Below are positions 24,279-35,083 of a stretch of DNA of 64,000 nt, piece after piece (within the stretch, counting starts at the first letter, position 1; each line of letters begins with the position of its first letter). A program made the position numbers and the translations under genes. Below the pieces are notes generated by a model that saw nothing but the letters and a program-made list of their open reading frames with translations, ran no database searches and was not told the DNA's origin. This DNA comes from Marisa cornuarietis (taxonomy: Eukaryota > Mollusca > Gastropoda > Architaenioglossa > Ampullariidae): contig SMMW01000622.1 of the NCBI GenBank assembly GCA_004794655.1, positions 868,001 to 932,000 on the forward strand, read 5' to 3'.

Positions 24279-25060
24279 CACAATGCAGTAATGACTATAG
24301 CAATGACAATATGATGCAATCATGCTCAACAAACACAAGCGCGCGCACACACATACACACATATTATGTAGTTATAATAGCAGCCTTAATTCCAGATCTG
24401 AAGATTCCAATTACATTTAATGTATAAGTCAGCAAGTCACTACTTACAGAAAGTGGAATGTTAACACAGACATTTTTAGTGGAGTAGTTGTGCAAATCAT
24501 AACGTATGTAAACAGAGAATTGGAGAGAATCTGTAAAATGATGGTTAATGCACTGGTCCTCAAAGCAGAAAATCACCAATTAAAGGCCCATTATGTTCTG
24601 TGACTAGAAAATGTCCCTGCCATCTAGCACAAATGGAGACCTGGTATCAGGGAATGTACAAGGCTGCAGAAGAAGAGGGTTGTGCTGCACATCAGATGTA
24701 CCGAGCTGCTGACCATAGTTACTTGACTGTTTACCTTTACCTTACTCTAATTGAAAAAGTGGGTCATTATCTTCAAGCAATGTACTTTTCATGTTACTGT
24801 ATAAAAGGACACACTACTGTATTTCCATGACTTTGTGCTCATTTTTTAAGAACAAAATATATTAACGCACATATAAAATTGGTTTTGTTGCTTTTGAGTC
24901 ACATGGATTTGTATGTTTTTTTACTGGTGAAACATTAAGTATTTTGCACTTATTCAGACCACAGATAAATTCTATTCAGCCATGTGTCAACAGATGCCAA
25001 ACAACCCTCACTCCAAATATTTTTTACATAGTTTCACTCAAATGCAAATACTGATGACAT

Positions 25061-28000
25061 TTACCATTCTCTAATACACTGTCTGATACTTTCTGGCAAA
25101 GGGAGCTGATCTACTAAATCTACGTTGCGCAGATACTTCTTGACCACTGACAAGCACTTGCCCTGCAGAGATAGGTACCTGCATGTCCGAAGACCAAGCT
25201 CCAGTTCTGTGTCGGTGGCAGTGGAACTGATAATTGGGTAAATAGGTTCTCTTGGTAAACCTGTGAAAGCTAGACCTAAGTGTTGCCCATTGCGTGAGAA
25301 TGACAATGTTCCTCGGTCCATATCCAGGTGACATCCAATCACTGTTCTTCTGTCGAAAAATGGCTCACAGAACTGGCAACTAAGTCCCCCATGCCATGTA
25401 ATGCCCTTGTAGGACAGCCCCCAGCTTTCACTGTCCATGCCTTCAGAAAACAGAAACCAATACCAACATAAGCTTACACAGAAGCACAATTCATGAAGCA
25501 GTGACGTGGAACATAATAAGAAATAAGCTATTCACAACACCTCACTATATAAAGTCAATTCTGTTGCAAATCCTAATCTTTAAATAGGGGAAAGAATATG
25601 GTTTAGATGATTTCTATAGTTTTATTTATCACTGTCAAGGAAAAACACTCACCTAAGAGGTTGATATACTGAAAATAATCAGAGGAAAGAACTGCCCGAC
25701 TGGTGCCCACCCCAACCATGACGGATGAGCCAGCAGGAGGTTCCAGGAAGACTATTTCCCAGTAGTGTTCCCCGTCCTCAAAACCTTTGGTTCCACGCAC
25801 ACCTGCAGCATGTTCATCCAGTGATTTATGTGTAAACAAAATAAGTCAGTATCAATCAGTGATTTCTATTTGAGGTTAAAAGCAGTAATACCAGAAACTG
25901 CAAACAGAGAATCCCAAACACTGTAAGCAGGGAATCCCAAAACACCTTCTAGCCATCCAATTCCTGGTCTTTGTCTTACTTACAGCAAACATTCCACAGG
26001 TGATACTGCCAACAAGATGGCAAACAAGCTGTTAAGAGTCGGAAACTTAGTACATGCCATACACATTAGATACAGATGTAATTTATATGGTGAAGGTGTT
26101 TGTAAAAATAGGCTTCCTCAGAGATTAGTCTAGGATTTTAAAAAATAGGACCTAGGCCAGGGGCTCTTTCAAATGAAAAAAAGGAGCCCATTGAAACGAA
26201 CACATTTTCACTTCTTTTCTGCCATATATTTATTTTTTATATACAACAGAATACAGCCCAAAAAACTTTATATAAATCACAAGAAACTGAAGATTAATCA
26301 CGTTTTCTCCTTTGTTGAAAAATTAGTCTGATCAGAGCATCCAAACTCTGAAAACCTATTAATCTTTATGTCAGTGTCACTGGTGCTAATGTGTACACAC
26401 TTTCCATCTGTCGCTGAATCTCTCACATGAAATGTTCTTTGCCATCCCATTTGTGTAGGTCACATCTGTTTTTCTTCTTTTTCCACAACACCACAGCGTC
26501 CCTGAAATTGTGATCCACTTTCACATTCTATGATGAGTACATTTAAACTTCTTTCCTTAAGGCAAATTCTACAAGAAGTCTTGGTAGCTGAAGCCCCTCT
26601 CATAGTTTTAAGTATAGTATAGCATAAGAAGGCACCGCTCACAAAGAAACCATCAATTTGGGAAATGAATTCCCTATAAAAGAAACAACAGTTTATATAG
26701 CTTGTTTGTTGAATCTCTAGGATATGCACTTTAAAAAACAGTTTCTTGGCCATAATCCACTGTTCTAAAATACTACTTTGTCATGCAAAAATTTACTGAC
26801 TGACCACTTTGCCCCCTTGTGCCTGCTTTCCAAAAAAACTTGTCAAGATATTTAAATTCTTTGTCTTTCTTTTGTCTTTCAGATGGGAAACATGGTGAGT
26901 ACCAAAAATGCAGAAACATCACCTGCATCTTTGGGAAACCACTTATGTTCTTGAACGGTTGTTACAAAATGCTAGTCTGACATATTCTGCCTTTTCTATA
27001 TATAGTATACATGCTGTATAAATTAAGAGAATGGTTACCAGGACAGAAAAAGATTAAAATTGAAAAACAGTTGGCCTGGCTGAAATCTTTCTGAAGAATT
27101 TCTTCTCCGAATGAGGGGCTATGATCGGAGGTCTGAGCATGCCTCTGCAGTGTGCTGATTGAGTAATTCACACAAAGGGTCCGCTACAGGCGTTATTCTT
27201 ATAGTGCTTTAGGCACACTTTACATCTCAAGCCATCATCCTCGTTCATTGGGCAAGGATATTTCTGTAGCCATTTACTGAATGCTTCTGCAGGCACGTTA
27301 TTTGTTTTTTTGTTTTTTTCTCGGTCTCTGATTTATTGTCCACATTAGCAGCCAGGTCTACACACATCTTATGTGGTGCACTCAAAATTTCTGTTTCTTC
27401 CAGTCTTTGCCCACTACTACTGTCAGAGGCATCTCTTGATATTTCTGTTTTTGTTGTGAACGAAAAATAAAACAAAGCAGTCAGTTGTTTGCGGCTCACT
27501 CTCTTCCTATACCCTTGGAGAGATAAATTCAAGTTACTTCTGCTGTGTGCGCTTCGCCAATGAGGGTATTTCATAAATTATTCAAAGAATGCGCACTACG
27601 AGCTCTTTGATGATTAAAGCGGACGCTGGGGTTCAGCCTAAGCCATTCATGCAACTGCCGTCGTACCAACGTAAAGAGAAGAAAAATCCTTGTAGTGTTA
27701 TAAACTGTCACAACGGATAAATTTTTAAAAAAGCAGAAGTTAGTATCATCATCTGCTTTGAGGTAAATGCTCAAAAGTCATTTGTCCCTTGACTGGTACC
27801 GGTCGTTAGGGGAGAATGTTCACGAATAGACGTAGCAGCTGACAAGCTCCGCCACTCGCGCCTGTTTTGGGCGACAGTGAACAGGTCCTGCACAGGACGA
27901 CCAGTCCACTCCTTCACGTTCGTAAGTCAGTTCTTCCTCTGGCCACTCCGTCGTCGACCACCCTCTGAGGTACCTTAAAGGACAGTCTTCGACCAGGTGT

Positions 28001-31000
28001 TGTACCAGGTCACATGGCCTAACTAGACTAGTTTCACTGTTGCAAGTCGGGGTTCCTATAGTGTCCTGCGAGTGCGGCGATCGTATTCGTACTAAGTCGT
28101 GGATTGTATGTTCTCTGTATGAGATCCATAGAAACCTCCTCAGACACTTGTTCTCAAATGAATGGATTCTTCTTTCCGTGTCGGCTAGCTGGGTCCACGT
28201 TTCACATCCTTAAAGCACGACCGGTACTGTGTAATAAACCTGATGTTATGGCTGTCCAGTCGAGCCATTGCTCCTGTTGGTATCGCGATCCTGATGCGAA
28301 TACCTGCCGTGATGCTGTCGTTTTTGGAGAGGGTAGCTCCCAAGTACTTACAGCTGTTTGCCCTGTTCATGTAGATTTGTTTTGCTGTTACAAGTGACAA
28401 TGGTGTAGGAAGACGCTCGGCTTTGGTGGTGATGGTTGGTTGGGTGGGTGGGGGAACTCCATGCTGACAGTGAATGGCATTCACATTCATGCCTCCTCAG
28501 CGTCTTTACTGAGGGGCCCTAAAAACTAGGAAAAAAAGAGAATTGTGGTAGTAGGCGTGACGAAGAAAGAACTTCGTGCTGACAGTACAACCTCAATTAA
28601 CAGTATTCGATCGACATCTCAAGATTTTTAGATGTATGACCCGTGTTTAGTCAGCTAGATCCCCTATTACATCGCATGTGAAACGGTACAAGCGCCACCC
28701 CGACAAGCGAAACAACTGCTTACAGTGTATGGCTCCAAGATCTTTGCCAGACTTGGAGATGCATTTTGCAGCATCAGGATTTGATTCCGAAAAAAACAGT
28801 TGGCAGACTGAACCTTGTAAGTGAAAATATGATGTAAACTGTTACAAGACGTACTTCCTGGCACGAAATTTGCAGCTAGTTATTTAAATAACACTTGGTC
28901 ACTGAAAACTATCTAATCGTGAGCACTGATTCTATCCTGTTTAAAACATGGAAAGACCACGTTCATATTTTCTATATTTTTATGAATCGTTTATGTGTCA
29001 GCAGTGATCAATTCCTTCATAATCGTTTTTTATGCTAGTTAATTTGCAGTGGGTGAACAGTCAACGTGAATCTAACGACAATCCAGTTTGGTCTTGTCCG
29101 TGTTCAGTACAGAACAAAAGGTCATTGAACCCACATAAAATGCGTGCAATTGCAACATATCCACATGACAAGGCAAAACTGAATAGTAAAAAACATGCAG
29201 TGCACATGCAAGCCCTGTCTATTGTCAACACAACTCAGTAATTTTAGAGTCCCGGGAGTCTTTATTGCCATGCAGTTTCTATCCACCTTTTAATAAAACC
29301 TCAAAGACGACGATTAAGTACTGTCAACTAAGGGAGGGTCTGCAGGAGGGCGTACGTGTTCGAGAAATTAGCCGCCGATTGAGAGTTGTTCACTCTGCCA
29401 TACGAGACCGCTACAATGCAATGGGAAGTGTTGCCGAGCGAAGACACGCCGGACGCCCGCGGTCAACTACCAGGCAGTAGGACAGGTTCATTGTTCCTTC
29501 ACCTCTAAGACAGAAAATAGCCACAGACAGCACACTCAAGTAGCAAGTAGTCGCCAATGTAACTGTCAGTGATCAGAAAGTTCGCAACCGGCTCAGGGAG
29601 ACCAATCTTCGGGCAAGGCGACCCGCTGTCCGCCCTGTCCTGACACTACACCGCGCTGCTTGTCTTGCATGGGCACGACGCCATCTGGCATGGACAAGGT
29701 AAAAGTGGGCCGTAGTCCTCGTCACTGATGAATCTCGCTTTGCCAGGTCCTTCCACGATGACCGAATCCGCGTCTGCAGACGACTGGGAGTGCGTTACTA
29801 TGAACCCACTGTGATGGATCCATCACGGTGTAGGGTGGGATGAGAACAGCCTACATAACTCCCCTCTACCTGGTGCAAGCCTGACAGGCGTGGCAGATAG
29901 AGAGAAAATTCGACAGCTTCTGGTGCTACTTGCACCAGGAGTCGTTCTTCAGGATGACAACGCCAGAGCACACAAGGACAGGGTCGTCAATGACTTCCTG
30001 CAGCAGCACCAAGTCAGCCACATAGACTGGACAGGCCGTTCCCCAGATCTGAATCTTTGGGATGTCCTGGGCCAGCCACCCCTGCCCCCCCCCCGCAGTT
30101 GACCTAAATCAGCTGTACCAGTTTCTTCAGCAAGACTGGCAGGCAATTCCTCAAAGGACTCTGAGAACACTGATTCAGTCAACAGAGCCTTCCCTGCATT
30201 CAGGCCAATGGTGGACACACACAATATTGATATTCTTTTTCTCTGACATCACTTTTCTGATTTTTGAAAACTATGCCACCCCCCTACTTCCCACCCCACA
30301 ACTCAGCAAAATGTTTGTGGAAATCCTGCAACAACTGCAACCTAGAATACTCTGCTTCCTCTTTGTTCTTCTGTAGTTTACTTACTGCATACTGTTGTTG
30401 TATGCACTCAGAAATGTTAATATTTAATAGAAGTCCAGAATACTGCACTGCATACCACATTCACTGTTGGGCATTCCGGTGGCACAACGGTTAGCACCTG
30501 TTATCAATACAGTGAGGGTTGGCTGTCCTGGGTTCAGCTCTTGTCTCGGACACACTGTTCTTTCTCTGCATGTGGCCTCAGTTTACAGGGCTGGCTGCCT
30601 TGCCATGATATAGTCTTAGTTCCTGGCTCAGTGTAAAACACCAATTCTCCCCCACCCCCTCACTGTTGATAGGGTTGTGCTGATAGCATTGTCAGTCAGG
30701 TGTGATCAGTCACTGTTCAAGTTGCAAAGGTGCAGTGTATTTACAACAACAATTACCTCATCATTAACATCACCACCATAAAAGGTATATATATTTTTTT
30801 TCTGTCAACACTTTTCGCCAGGAAAACAATAATTGAGGACTTTAACAACCTGTGCTGTGATTCCCATTACTGTTTGCATCAGCACTAAAAGACCACACTT
30901 CGAACTAGGACCTCAGTACTTACTAACTCTACACACCAAAAAGTGGTCTACAGCTTCTCTTCCAACTGCGTAGGTTACCAAAAGCCAGAGTTCAATGGGG

Positions 31001-31285
31001 AAGGGAGGTTCAACTCCACGCATGCACCACAAGCATATTGAGAAAAGAGATCAAGTAACTTGAAAATTAATAACTAAAATCTGAGTACTATAAGAGGGGA
31101 AAAACAATGCAGTTGTAAAAGGTATGACTCACCTACAGTTCCTGTGCTCATATTCACTGGATCAGTATGGAAGTAAGCAGCTTCAAAATTAGAGGACAGC
31201 TTGACTGCTGCTGGAGCACAGTGCCCATCCCATACCCACTGATCCACCATCTGGTCCTTCTGGCCAGTGCACTCCAAGATGACTG
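25061..31285 (-). CDS. SPSB3: SPRY domain-containing SOCS box protein 3-like (5' end incomplete)
   Basis: SPSB proteins bind substrates with a SPRY/B30.2 domain and recruit an Elongin B/C-Cullin ubiquitin ligase through a C-terminal SOCS box. Three in-phase exons are visible: 31133-31285 (WVWDGHC ... MSTGTV), 25653-25802 (GVRGTKGFEDGEHYWEI, MVGVGTS) and 25061-25440 (SWGLSYKG, GCHLDMDRGTLSFSRNG, YPIISSTA, then the SOCS-box region LSVVKKYL ... LPLPESIRQCIREW and TAA). All junctions are GT-AG and keep phase (tta-G/GC, gta-G/GT). About 227 residues are covered. The first exon begins in mid-codon, so the N-terminal exon(s) lie between 31.3 kb and about 35 kb and were not identified. SPSB3 is favoured over SPSB1/2/4 by the W-x-WD and RGTK-G-HxWEI pattern. 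The 5.3 kb intron 25803-31132 contains several repeats. Confidence 0.8.
26960..27310 (-). pseudogene. Broken zinc-finger sequence (C2-HxxxxxH type, resembling ZNF862/TTF-like fingers)
   Basis: On the minus strand 27300-27175 reads EAFSKWLQKYPCPMNEDDG, LRCKVCLKHYKNNACSGPFV and then a stop. A shift of one base continues as CVNYSISTLQRHAQTSDH. The joined pattern W-L, C-x2-C, N-A, S-x-L-x2-H-x5-H matches zinc fingers found at the N terminus of hAT-derived or ZNF862-like proteins. The frameshift suggests a decayed copy; a sequencing error is also possible. The open minus-strand frames at 27245-27774 could be its upstream part, but I do not recognise them. Confidence 0.4.
27781..28490 (-). mobile_element. 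Degenerate LINE C-terminal fragment in the SPSB3-like gene intron
   Basis: The minus strand encodes SCKYLGATLSKNDS and TAGIRIRIAIPTGAMARLDS, then after frameshifts the C-terminal end with EWTGRPVQDLFTVAQ. This is the same family as 60-730 and 20582-20880, and the copy is broken by stops. Confidence 0.65.
29265..30225 (+). pseudogene. Dead Tc1/mariner-type transposase in the SPSB3-like gene intron
   Basis: Reading along the plus strand gives a helix-turn-helix region (VREISRRLRVVHSAIRDRY ... GSVAERRHAGRPRSTT), then VTDESRFARSF (first catalytic Asp), VVLQDDNARAHKDRVVNDFL (second Asp), SPDLN followed directly by LWDVLG, and DWQAIPQRTLRTLIQS. Stops and frameshifts break it. A deletion between SPDLN and WDVLG removes the stretch that carries the third catalytic acidic residue. 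Terminal inverted repeats were not located. Confidence 0.85.
30471..30662 (+). repeat. tRNA-derived SINE, full length (family A, copy 2)
   Basis: Same order as copy 1: TGGCACAACGGTTAGCACCT, CAATACAGTGAGGGTTGGCT, GGGTTCAGCTC, CTGTTCTTTCTCTGCATGTG, TGCCATGATATAGTCTTAGT, GTGTAAAACACCAA, C-rich tail. It lies in the SPSB3-like gene intron just after the Tc1 pseudogene. Confidence 0.8.
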
Positions 31286-31788
31286 CTACAGTTAGAATGG
31301 TAATAAATCCAGAGTTTTGAAAAAAGCACTATGTTTTATCTAACACACATACAGAAATGCAAGCACACATGCCTATAGTTCCCTATGCATTTTACACAAA
31401 TAAGAAGCATTCATTTGCACAACAACTATAACACAATTTTAAATCCATGGCACCAGTTGCAGGACACAATTCTAATTGTAAACACTTTTAGGCCTTAAAT
31501 CTATTTAGATAAGCAGTTTTATAGAAACACAGTGCACAATTTGATAAATTTTTAAAGCTAAAATTATTAAAATAAGATAACATTGTTTCAGCCAGATTTT
31601 TGTTTCCATCAGCACACTGATGGTATGTGCTTTTGCAAAACATCTAAATCTCATTTTTCAAAATTGTTTCTAAATTTGCTTCTTTATAACAGTGATTTTT
31701 AAGAAACATATTGCAACTAGCCTGCTGGACTTAAACATGTATACATGCAGCACTACATACTCTACAATAGGCCACTAAAAAAGAAATC

Positions 31789-32083
31789 ACTGATTATATG
31801 CCAGGACTGCGTGCTCTCCTAGGGGCCACCATCACACACTGATTATTTGCCAGGACTGTGTGCTCTCCTAGGGGCTACCATCACACACTGATTATTTGCC
31901 AGGACTGTGTGCTCTCCTAGGGGCTACCATCACACACTGATTATTTGCCAGGACTGTGTGCTCTTCTAGGGGCTACCATCACACACTGATTATTTGCCAG
32001 GACTGTGTGCTATCCTAAGGGCTATCATCGCACACTGATTATATGCCAGGACTGTGTGCCCTCCAATTCATCACTAAAATACA
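31789..32083 (+). repeat. 49-bp minisatellite
   Basis: The unit ACTGATTATTTGCCAGGACT plus GTGTGCTCTCCTAGGGGCTA plus CCATCACAC starts at 31789, 31838, 31887, 31936, 31985 and 32034. The first five are nearly identical, the sixth decays, and a trace continues to about 32150. It lies upstream of the first visible exon of the SPSB3-like gene. Confidence 0.95.
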
Positions 32084-33433
32084 CTGAAGGATTTTGTACT
32101 TCCCAGTGGAAAACTAAAGCTCACTGATCATATGCCATGATTTTGTAGACTCCAACAGCACATTCTGTACAGACTATGTTCTGCAGCAGCAGCAGCATAT
32201 GCACTCTTTAAGTCTCACCTGATACTTTTTGTACAGCAACATATATTTTTATGCCACTATCTCATATACAGAATGAAACTTTTTTGGAGTTATAAACCAT
32301 GTCCATTAACAAATACTTTAATACCAGTGTCATGTTTTTTTGCACATTGGTCACATAGCTTTGCAGTTTGCTCTGGGCACTGGTCAGAAAATTCCATCCA
32401 TCCACTCTGCAGTTAATGGGTTGGGTACCGGATCCTTCAGGGAAGGTGGCATAGGGTTATTTGTATGCTTTATCCTAAGGATGTGAACCACTCACACTTA
32501 GCACTCTATGCTTCTATGGTCTCTTAACTAGGCGACCTTAACCTTTTATCACATTGTGAATGGCTTCATGCACACACATACTCTCTCTCTCTCCAACAAA
32601 TACATAAACATCAGCATCAAATGCTCCTTGTACAGAATTGTCTATATACCAGCACCATGTCCTTTAAAATTTTATGTTTATTAGGACAACATAATAATGA
32701 TGATGTAAACTTTTATAGCACAATATCCCAGCCAAAGCCAGGCTCTCTGTACATTACAAACACAAAAACACAACACAGACATAATTCCTGTGGCACTCTC
32801 TATGAAGTTAATGGGAATGTCAAGTCATCCTTTTGCTCGATGACATTCAGAGACCAAGACATCAATGAAACAGACCTACAGATCGGAAAGTCATTTGACT
32901 AGAGCAGAACAGATTAAGAATCAGAAACATAACCATCATTCAATTCACTTAAAGTGTTCCTGTTTGATCCTGATCCTCTATCTGGCATTGGCAAACAGTT
33001 TCTCATTTGTTCTACATTTTTTTTCCTCTTTGTGCTTCAGGACACAACAGTGCTTTTCTACTAAAATTCAAAAATAGAAAACATTAAAAACATTTATAAG
33101 CTGCCTTCATGTCTCATGCCTCAACTCCAGGGAAAAAATTCAATACCTTACCCATGCTGGTATGAGGTGCAGGAAAGGTTAGAAGGGATATAGCTTTATG
33201 GAGGATATTCCAAATGATTTAATACAGCCTATTCCTGGAAAAAGATTAAGGACCAGTCAGTTTTACAAATTATTAGTAAACATACTACAAATAAATCTAT
33301 GGAACACCTTGAATATAGGCTCTAAAGAAATGGTCATTTAAGGTGCTCCAAATAATAATGTCTTTTCTTATGGCTTTAAGGATACTGCAGAAACAGCTCA
33401 CAACAATAAATTATGGGTTATGTTTTCTGCTGA

Positions 33434-33539
33434 GGTGGGGGGGGGGGTAGGGGAATTGTTGTTTTATACACTGACCCAGCAACTAAGGCTATATCATGGC
33501 AAGGCAGCCAGCCCTGTAAACAGATGCCACATGCAGATA
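33434..33539 (-). repeat. SINE family A, 5'-truncated copy
   Basis: The 3' half only, on the minus strand: G-rich tail, AAACACTG-like end, CAACTAAGGCTATATCATGG, CAAGGCAGCCAGCCCTGTAA, ATGCCACATGCAGA. The tRNA-like head is absent. Confidence 0.7.
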
Positions 33540-33698
33540 GTTTTCTGTTGAGTGAAATACTGCCAATGGTACGCCGTACAAAAGAAAACTCGAACTGAAA
33601 GTATTACATAAACAATGCCTATAGTTTATTAAGTATTTTTTATTGATATGATCCTAGAAGACACTGTCAAACAATATGCCAAGAATGTTAGAATGTAA

Positions 33699-33735
33699 AA
33701 TGAGTGAAAAGAAATTTATTCTTTTCACTCATTCT
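33699..33735. repeat. Small perfect hairpin
   Basis: AATGAGTGAAAAGAA and its reverse complement TTCTTTTCACTCATT are separated by a short AT-rich spacer. The arms are 15 bp. There is no T-rich or gene context that gives it a role. Confidence 0.6.
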
Positions 33736-35083
33736 GTAGTTGGTTAAGCTTCACGGAGAATGCATGGACAAGATTACCTCCACATTTCTGCGATTTGTTC
33801 TGTTTGTTTCTTTCTGTCGTTTAATAAGCTTTATAAGTATGAGGTCAAATCATTTCAATCATGATGTGAATGTTTGCTGGAATCTAAATTACTGAAGAAT
33901 GAGCAATAAACTGAACCGTCTGTTAATCTTGAGATAAGTTCCATTTATACGCGACGGATTACGCGTAACTCTTCATTGGATACTCGCTATAGTTGACTAC
34001 ACAAAAAGTTGTGCAAAATCACCTAATAACGAATGATTCGCTTAATATACTAGAAGGCAACTCACCCGACTGCAGTGAACGTTGGTCGATCTAGATCGGC
34101 TAAGCCGATCTTTTCAGCTTGTAATAACGAAGAAATCCCTGAAAAATTATACAAGAAAAGTACGGTGCATTCATACTGAGCTCATGATCTTTCCTTTCAG
34201 ATTTACAATGGCCTGTCCGTGTTGTTCCTGAGCACATGCACAAATACTGCAAAATGTGTTTAACCGAAGCAGACGACGATCGAGTGCACACGGCTGACAA
34301 ACGTTATCACTTGAAACAATAAAATCTATATAGTCTGGAGTTTACACGTTATGGGATTAATATCCATGATGCCATCTGACACAGAAGATTAAGAACACTT
34401 ATCTGCCTCGACGCTGCTGCGTGGCCTTTTCCCCTTATTTGGGAGAACCTGGCCCATTTCAGTATTTACGAGTTAGTCTAGTTGATCAATCTCGTGTTCG
34501 TGTGGTGGGCTAAAGCGACCAAACGCAATCGCTCAAGTCCGTAGCCAAAACTATATCTATAATTATTTTATGCATGCATGATTACCTTAGTAAAAACTTT
34601 GAAACAAGTGTAAAATCTATTTGGTTATATTTGCATGGCTGGGTTTAAAGTTTTTAACCTTTCAAAATAAGGAGGCACGTTTTCCATTTTTCCACACATA
34701 TGATACTTGTTTTGACTGATAAGTAATAGTCGGCTAAGTCCATATTGGCACAGTTGCATAAATAATTAATGAGTTATTTAACTAGTCATATGCATTAAAA
34801 ACTATTTCACTTTGTATATACAAGTGGACAATTTTATAATTCCTCCTAATATCAATTTCTTGCCCAATAGCCCTATCTGCTCTCCAGTAAACGGCATTAA
34901 GCATTTGTCTAAAAGAACAGCCAGAGCAATAATCTTGCGGCAATGATTGGTCTTTCCAGACACACCCCCTTGTAGAAGATGGCCCATATTTTGCAACTTT
35001 TGCGCATGCTCAGTATATGTTTCCGGTGTTCTCGCAAGACCTTGCATTACATTCACTGGCTGTTTGACATACAAACTAAAAGT

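Larger units (their letters stand above)
31286..35083. other. Region between the SPSB3-like gene and PICK1 exon 1
   Basis: Must contain the missing 5' exon(s) of the SPSB3-like gene on the minus strand and the PICK1 promoter on the plus strand, but I could not identify either. It holds the 49-bp minisatellite, a truncated SINE and a hairpin. The two genes are divergently arranged. Confidence 0.4.
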
